A stretch of DNA of 64,000 bases from DASSUW01 sp963730535. GTDB taxonomy: Bacteria; Actinomycetota; Thermoleophilia; Solirubrobacterales; Solirubrobacteraceae. The stretch is from contig CAVSRU010000007.1 of NCBI GenBank assembly GCA_963730535.1, positions 186,001 through 250,000 of the forward strand, in the 5' to 3' direction. The notes beneath the pieces were generated by a model. The model was not told the DNA's origin. It saw nothing but the letters and a program-made list of their open reading frames with translations, and made no database searches. Both the position numbers and the translations under genes were made by a program. Below are positions 61,201 to 64,000 of this stretch, in pieces. How positions within the stretch are numbered: position 1 is the stretch's first letter; each line of letters begins with the position of its first letter.

Positions 61201-62220
61201 GTGGCGACTGAGCCCCAGACGGCGGGGGCGCCTCCGGGCACCCCCGCCCCCGCGGCCGGCGGCCGCAAGATCCCGAAGGTGTCGGGAGACCGGGTAGCGC
61301 AGCTCGGGCCGCTGTTCGCCCTGCTGCTCGCGTGCGTGTTCTTCACGACGCAGTCGGACCAGTTCCTGGATCCGACCAACTTCTCGCTGATCATCCAGCA
61401 GGTGATGGTGATCGGCACCCTGGCGATCGGCCAGACGCTGATCATCCTCACGGCCGGCATCGACCTGTCGTGCGGCACGGCGATGGCCCTCGGCTCGATC
61501 GTGATGACCAAGCTCGCCGTCGACTCCGGCATGGCGCCGGTGATCGCGATCCTGCTCGGCATCATCACGTGCGCGGTCGTCGGGTTCGTCAACGGCGGCC
61601 TCGTCGTCGGCCTGTCGCTGCCGCCGTTCATCGTGACGCTGGGCACGTTCAGCATCTGCCTCGCGCTCACGCACATCTACTCCAAGGACGAGACGATCTC
61701 GGGCCTGCCGAGCGTGATGACCAAGCTCGGCGAGTCGTTCAAGCTCGGCGACACGGCGGTGACCTACGGGTCGCTGGTCACCCTCGCGCTGTTCGGGGTG
61801 TTCTGGTTCATCCTCACCCAGACGACGTGGGGCCGCCGCGTGTACGCGCTCGGTGACAACCCCGAGGCCACGCGCCTCATGGGCGTCCCCGTGCGCAAGC
61901 AGCTGCTGATGGTCTACGTCGTCGCCGGCGTGATCTACGGCATCGCGGCGCTGCTGCTGATCGCCCGCACCAACGTCGGCGACCCCAACGCGGGCCAGAC
62001 CGACAACCTGGACGTCATCACCGCGGTGGTGCTCGGCGGCACGAGCCTGTTCGGCGGTCGCGGCACGATGATCGGGACCCTGATCGGGGCGCTCATCATC
62101 GGCGTCGTCCGCAACGGGCTGGTGCTGATGGGCGTCGCCTCGACGTACCAGATCCTCATCACCGGCATCCTGGTGATCGTCGCCGTGTCGGTCGATCAGA
62201 TCGCGAGGAAGCGCGCATGA
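61201..62220 (+). CDS. CUT2-family ABC transporter permease
   Basis: 339 residues from GTG, 3 bp after the binding-protein stop. An Ala/Pro-rich cytosolic start is followed by eight to ten helices; landmarks are TLAIGQTLIILTAGIDLSCGTAMALGS (the RbsC-type GGIDLS motif reads AGIDLS), PPFIVTLGTFSICLALTHIYS, YALGDNPEATRLMGVPV (the EAA-like coupling loop) and VITAVVLGGTSLFGGRGTMIGTLIGAL. Imports monosaccharide-like polyols together with the adjacent proteins. Confidence 0.93.
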   Translation: MATEPQTAGAPPGTPAPAAGGRKIPKVSGDRVAQLGPLFALLLACVFFTTQSDQFLDPTNFSLIIQQVMVIGTLAIGQTLIILTAGIDLSCGTAMALGSIVMTKLAVDSGMAPVIAILLGIITCAVVGFVNGGLVVGLSLPPFIVTLGTFSICLALTHIYSKDETISGLPSVMTKLGESFKLGDTAVTYGSLVTLALFGVFWFILTQTTWGRRVYALGDNPEATRLMGVPVRKQLLMVYVVAGVIYGIAALLLIARTNVGDPNAGQTDNLDVITAVVLGGTSLFGGRGTMIGTLIGALIIGVVRNGLVLMGVASTYQILITGILVIVAVSVDQIARKRA

Positions 62221-63077
62221 CCGATACGAACCAGACGCCGATCCTCTCGGCCAGCGGCCTGAAGAAGCGCTACGGGAACGTCACGGCGATCGACGGCGCC
62301 GACTTCGAGCTCTACAACGGCGAGATCCTCGCCGTGATCGGCGACAACGGGGCCGGCAAGTCGAGCATGATCAAGGCGCTCTCGGGCGCCACCATCCCCG
62401 ACGAAGGAGAGATCCGGCTCGACGGCGAGGTCGTGCGCTTCAAGACCCCGCACGACGCGCGCGAGGCGGGGATCGAGACGGTCTACCAGGACCTCGCGGT
62501 CGCGCCCGCGCTCGACATCGCGACGAACCTGTTCCTCGGGCGCGAGAGGCGCCGTGCCGGCCCGCTCGGCAGCGTGTTCCGGATGATCGACCACAAGGCC
62601 ATGCGGAAGGAGGCCGACAAGCAGATGAAGGCCCTGCAGATCGGCATCCGCTCGATGAGCCAGGCGGTCGAGACGCTGTCCGGCGGCCAGCGCCAGGGCG
62701 TCGCGGTAGCCCGCGCCGCCGCGTGGGCGCGCAAGCTCGTGATCATGGACGAGCCGACCGCCGCCCTCGGCGTCAAGGAGTCCGGCCAGGTGCTCGAGCT
62801 GATCAAGCGCGTGCGCGACAGCGGGCTGCCGGTGATCCTCATCAGCCACAACATGCCGCACGTGTTCGAGATCGCCGACCGGATCCACATCCACCGGCTC
62901 GGCAAGCGGGTCGCGGTCGTGACGCCCCAGACCCACACGATGCACGAGGTGGTGGGGATCATGACCGGGGCCGTCGTGCACGACCTCGAGCACCCGGACG
63001 AGGAGACCAACGGCCACGCCCCGGCGAGCGCCGAGGCGGACCAGGAGCAGAAGCCGCCCGCCGAGCCGGCGGGCTGA
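62217..63077 (+). CDS. CUT2-type ABC transporter ATP-binding protein, single ABC domain
   Basis: 286 residues, overlapping the permease by 4 bp. One ABC domain: Walker A GDNGAGKSS (42-50), signature LSGGQRQGVAVARAA, Walker B KLVIMDEPTAALG, switch ISHNMPHVFEIADR. CUT2 importers usually have a double-domain ATPase of about 500 residues (RbsA); this half-size FrcA-like form must dimerise. A charged, low-complexity tail (HPDEETNGHAPASAEADQEQ) replaces the second domain. Confidence 0.92.
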   Translation: MTDTNQTPILSASGLKKRYGNVTAIDGADFELYNGEILAVIGDNGAGKSSMIKALSGATIPDEGEIRLDGEVVRFKTPHDAREAGIETVYQDLAVAPALDIATNLFLGRERRRAGPLGSVFRMIDHKAMRKEADKQMKALQIGIRSMSQAVETLSGGQRQGVAVARAAAWARKLVIMDEPTAALGVKESGQVLELIKRVRDSGLPVILISHNMPHVFEIADRIHIHRLGKRVAVVTPQTHTMHEVVGIMTGAVVHDLEHPDEETNGHAPASAEADQEQKPPAEPAG

Positions 63078-63089
63078 GGAACGTCGGAC

Positions 63090-63123
63090 CCCGCCGCCGT
63101 GGACTCCTCCCCACGGCGGCGGG
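63090..63123 (+). terminator. hairpin terminator after the importer operon
   Basis: CCCGCCGCCGTGG (63090-63102) pairs perfectly with CCACGGCGGCGGG (63111-63123), 13 bp with an 8-nt loop, starting 12 bp after the ATPase stop. No U-tract. It also lies 18 bp from the end of the convergent small peptide gene, so it can serve both directions. Confidence 0.75.
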
Positions 63124-63140
63124 CGCCCGGATGACGTGCT

Positions 63141-63281
63141 CTACGCGCTCAGGCGCGGGCGCGAGCAGCTGTGGTCGTAGCAGACCTCGGGGCGGTCCTC
63201 GTACGAGCTCGCGTGGAAGTGGACGACGTCGTCGCGCTCGGGGCGCAGGATGCTGTTCAGGGTGGAGATGATCCGTGCCAT
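63141..63281 (-). CDS. 46-residue Cys/His small protein
   Basis: ATG 63281 to TAG 63141. The peptide begins MARIISTLNSILRPERDD and continues VVHFHASSYEDRPEVC then YDHSCSRPRLSA. The HFH pair and C34-x4-C39 with neighbouring His37 could bind zinc or form a disulfide loop. AGGAAAGG about 17 nt upstream is a weakly spaced ribosome site. An inverted repeat CCAGCGT-ATG-ACGCTGG lies about 47 bp upstream. No family is assigned; it resembles other short actinobacterial proteins with an HFH...CxxxxC layout, but this is from memory only. Confidence 0.6.
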   Translation of the reverse strand: MARIISTLNSILRPERDDVVHFHASSYEDRPEVCYDHSCSRPRLSA

Positions 63282-63327
63282 GGTTTCGGGTGTGCCTTTC
63301 CTGGTCTAGGGGCCATAGGACCCACGT

Positions 63328-63344
63328 CCAGCGTATGACGCTGG
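63328..63344. promoter_or_regulatory. inverted repeat upstream of the 46-residue gene
   Basis: CCAGCGT-ATG-ACGCTGG is a perfect 7-3-7 inverted repeat between the small peptide gene and hairpin element copy 5. It is in a suitable place for an operator of the small gene. No regulator in the window is an evident match. Confidence 0.4.
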
Positions 63345-63369
63345 CAGTGTGAGATCGCTCCACGAGACG

Positions 63370-63577
63370 AACGTCAAAGGCGGCTGGGTAGGGCGGGCGA
63401 GGGAGCCGGCGATTGTGTGCATTTCGTCGACCTCACGGCTCTCCGGCTCCTGAGGTCGACGTTATGCCCCTATAGCGTGCATTTCGTCGACCTCACGCGG
63501 CGGGGGCGGTGAGGTCGACGTTATGCACCCTGAGCGCGGCCGATCTCGTCGCCTCCCTACCCAGCCGCCGTTGACCG
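63370..63577. repeat. TIR-bounded tandem hairpin element, copy 5
   Basis: 208 bp, ending 1 bp before the stop codon of the FHA-HTH gene. Ends AACGTC...GGCGGCTGGGTAGGG and CCCTACCCAGCCGCCGTTGAC are inverted repeats. Inside, TGCATTTCGTCGACCTCA occurs at 63418 and 63478, exactly 60 bp apart; each pairs with a following TGAGGTCGACGTTATGC (63451 and 63510), leaving a 2x2 TT/TT mismatch at the same place in both hairpins. The hairpin sequence is unrelated to the other copies while the ends and pitch are the same. Confidence 0.85.
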
Positions 63578-63578
63578 A

Positions 63579-64000
63579 CTAGCCCGAGACCACGCCCCGC
63601 TCGAGCGCGAGCCGCACGAGCTCCGCCCGTTTGCGGTTCTGGGGCATGCCGTCGATCCCGAACAGCTCGAACATGGCGTGCAGGTGGCTCTTCACGGTGT
63701 CGACCGTCACGAACAGCGCCGCGGCGATCTCGGCGTTGGAGGCCGGAGCGGAGAACGGCCGGTCCAGCGCCGGGGCGCACAGCGCGGCCAGGACGCGGCG
63801 CTGGGCGGGGGTGAGCTCGGGCGTCGCGCCGTACCGGGTCGTCGTCGTGGTCGGCACGCCGGCGTCGGCGGCCACCAACACCAGCGACGTCCCGCCGATG
63901 GTGACGGTGTCCCCACTCACCAGCCGCCTCCGGCCGTGCACCCGCTGGCCGTTCACGTACGACCCGTTGCGCGAGAGGCCGTCGTCGAGCAGCGTCCACG
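63579..64000 (-). CDS. FHA-domain protein with C-terminal LuxR-like HTH (N-terminus off window)
   Basis: The visible 140 residues start within an FHA domain (LLDDGLSRNGSYVNGQRVHGRRRLVSGDTVTIGGTSLVLV, with the SRNGSYVNG phosphothreonine-binding loop). A Thr-rich linker leads to a winged/LuxR-like HTH: LTPAQRRVLAALCAP ... SNAEIAAALFVTVDTVKSHLHAMFELFGI. Such proteins couple Ser/Thr kinase signalling to transcription. The amino end lies beyond position 64000. Its stop is adjacent to hairpin element copy 5. Confidence 0.85.
   Translation of the reverse strand, partial: WTLLDDGLSRNGSYVNGQRVHGRRRLVSGDTVTIGGTSLVLVAADAGVPTTTTTRYGATPELTPAQRRVLAALCAPALDRPFSAPASNAEIAAALFVTVDTVKSHLHAMFELFGIDGMPQNRKRAELVRLALERGVVSG

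Noticed and set aside
63370..63577. Copy 5 hairpins as a simple Rho-independent terminator
   Set aside because: Two identical 60-bp hairpins within inverted ends and no T-run exceed what a terminator needs, although terminator activity is not excluded.

Overview
The window reads as chromosomal DNA of a very GC-rich actinobacterium, most likely class Thermoleophilia (Solirubrobacter/Conexibacter-like). This is an inference from gene content: SUF with SufU, PspC-type sensor kinases, TrpB2, TypA, a trio-type amidotransferase and many translationally coupled operons. Several promoters place a TANNNT -10 box only 6-10 bp from a start codon, as expected for leaderless mRNAs. No rRNA, tRNA, CRISPR array, transposase or phage gene was seen.

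Layout. 1-2629 (-): Rieske ferredoxin, sufB, sufD (runs off the left edge). 2678-7755 (+): circularly permuted ATP-grasp, class-I glutamine amidotransferase-like hydrolase, trio-type (NAGGN) amidotransferase and a carboxylate-amine ligase, probably making a small gamma-glutamyl or peptide-amide solute. 7838-9226 (+): membrane SpoIIE-type phosphatase. 9215-12706 (-): small protein, short citrate synthase, AMP-ligase, VOC and GST genes behind a LexA-like box. 13027-17386 (-): rrf2, sufC, sufS (frameshifted as read), sufU, TAT-exported cyclase, MBL protein. 17434-25950: typA, a secreted phosphodiesterase/5'-nucleotidase fusion (-), trpB2, secreted hydrolase. 26006-32849: MacB/FtsX-like ABC exporter (-) divergent from two histidine kinases and a response regulator, with a repeated palindrome between them. 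33054-42358: FAD oxidoreductases, GGDEF protein, phosphohistidine phosphatase, membrane-fused GMC oxidoreductase, AI-2E family protein, PAS kinase. 42347-46961: uracil-DNA glycosylase, beta-propeller, PspC/LiaF-like envelope-stress cluster. 47093-49525: small protein, multicopper oxidase, cupredoxin. 49925-63077: an eight-gene inositol catabolic operon, its LacI regulator and a CUT2 ABC importer, tied together by three copies of one operator. 63141-64000: a 46-residue peptide gene and an FHA-HTH protein cut by the right edge.

The most unusual content is five related non-coding elements at 12747-13000, 24534-24794, 32774-33032, 49558-49915 and 63370-63577. Each is bounded by inverted repeats around a GCGGCTGGGTAGGGAGG core and encloses tandem imperfect hairpins at a 60-64 bp pitch. 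The terminal repeats are conserved while the hairpin sequences differ between copies, as if modules were exchanged. Every copy lies within about 35 bp of a gene's stop codon, and one supplies the stop and about 24 C-terminal residues of a response regulator. They look like an undescribed family of trans-mobilised or 3'-end structured elements.

Three genes (AMP-ligase start, sufS, iolB) each carry exactly one nucleotide too many for an intact frame, which may be assembly error.
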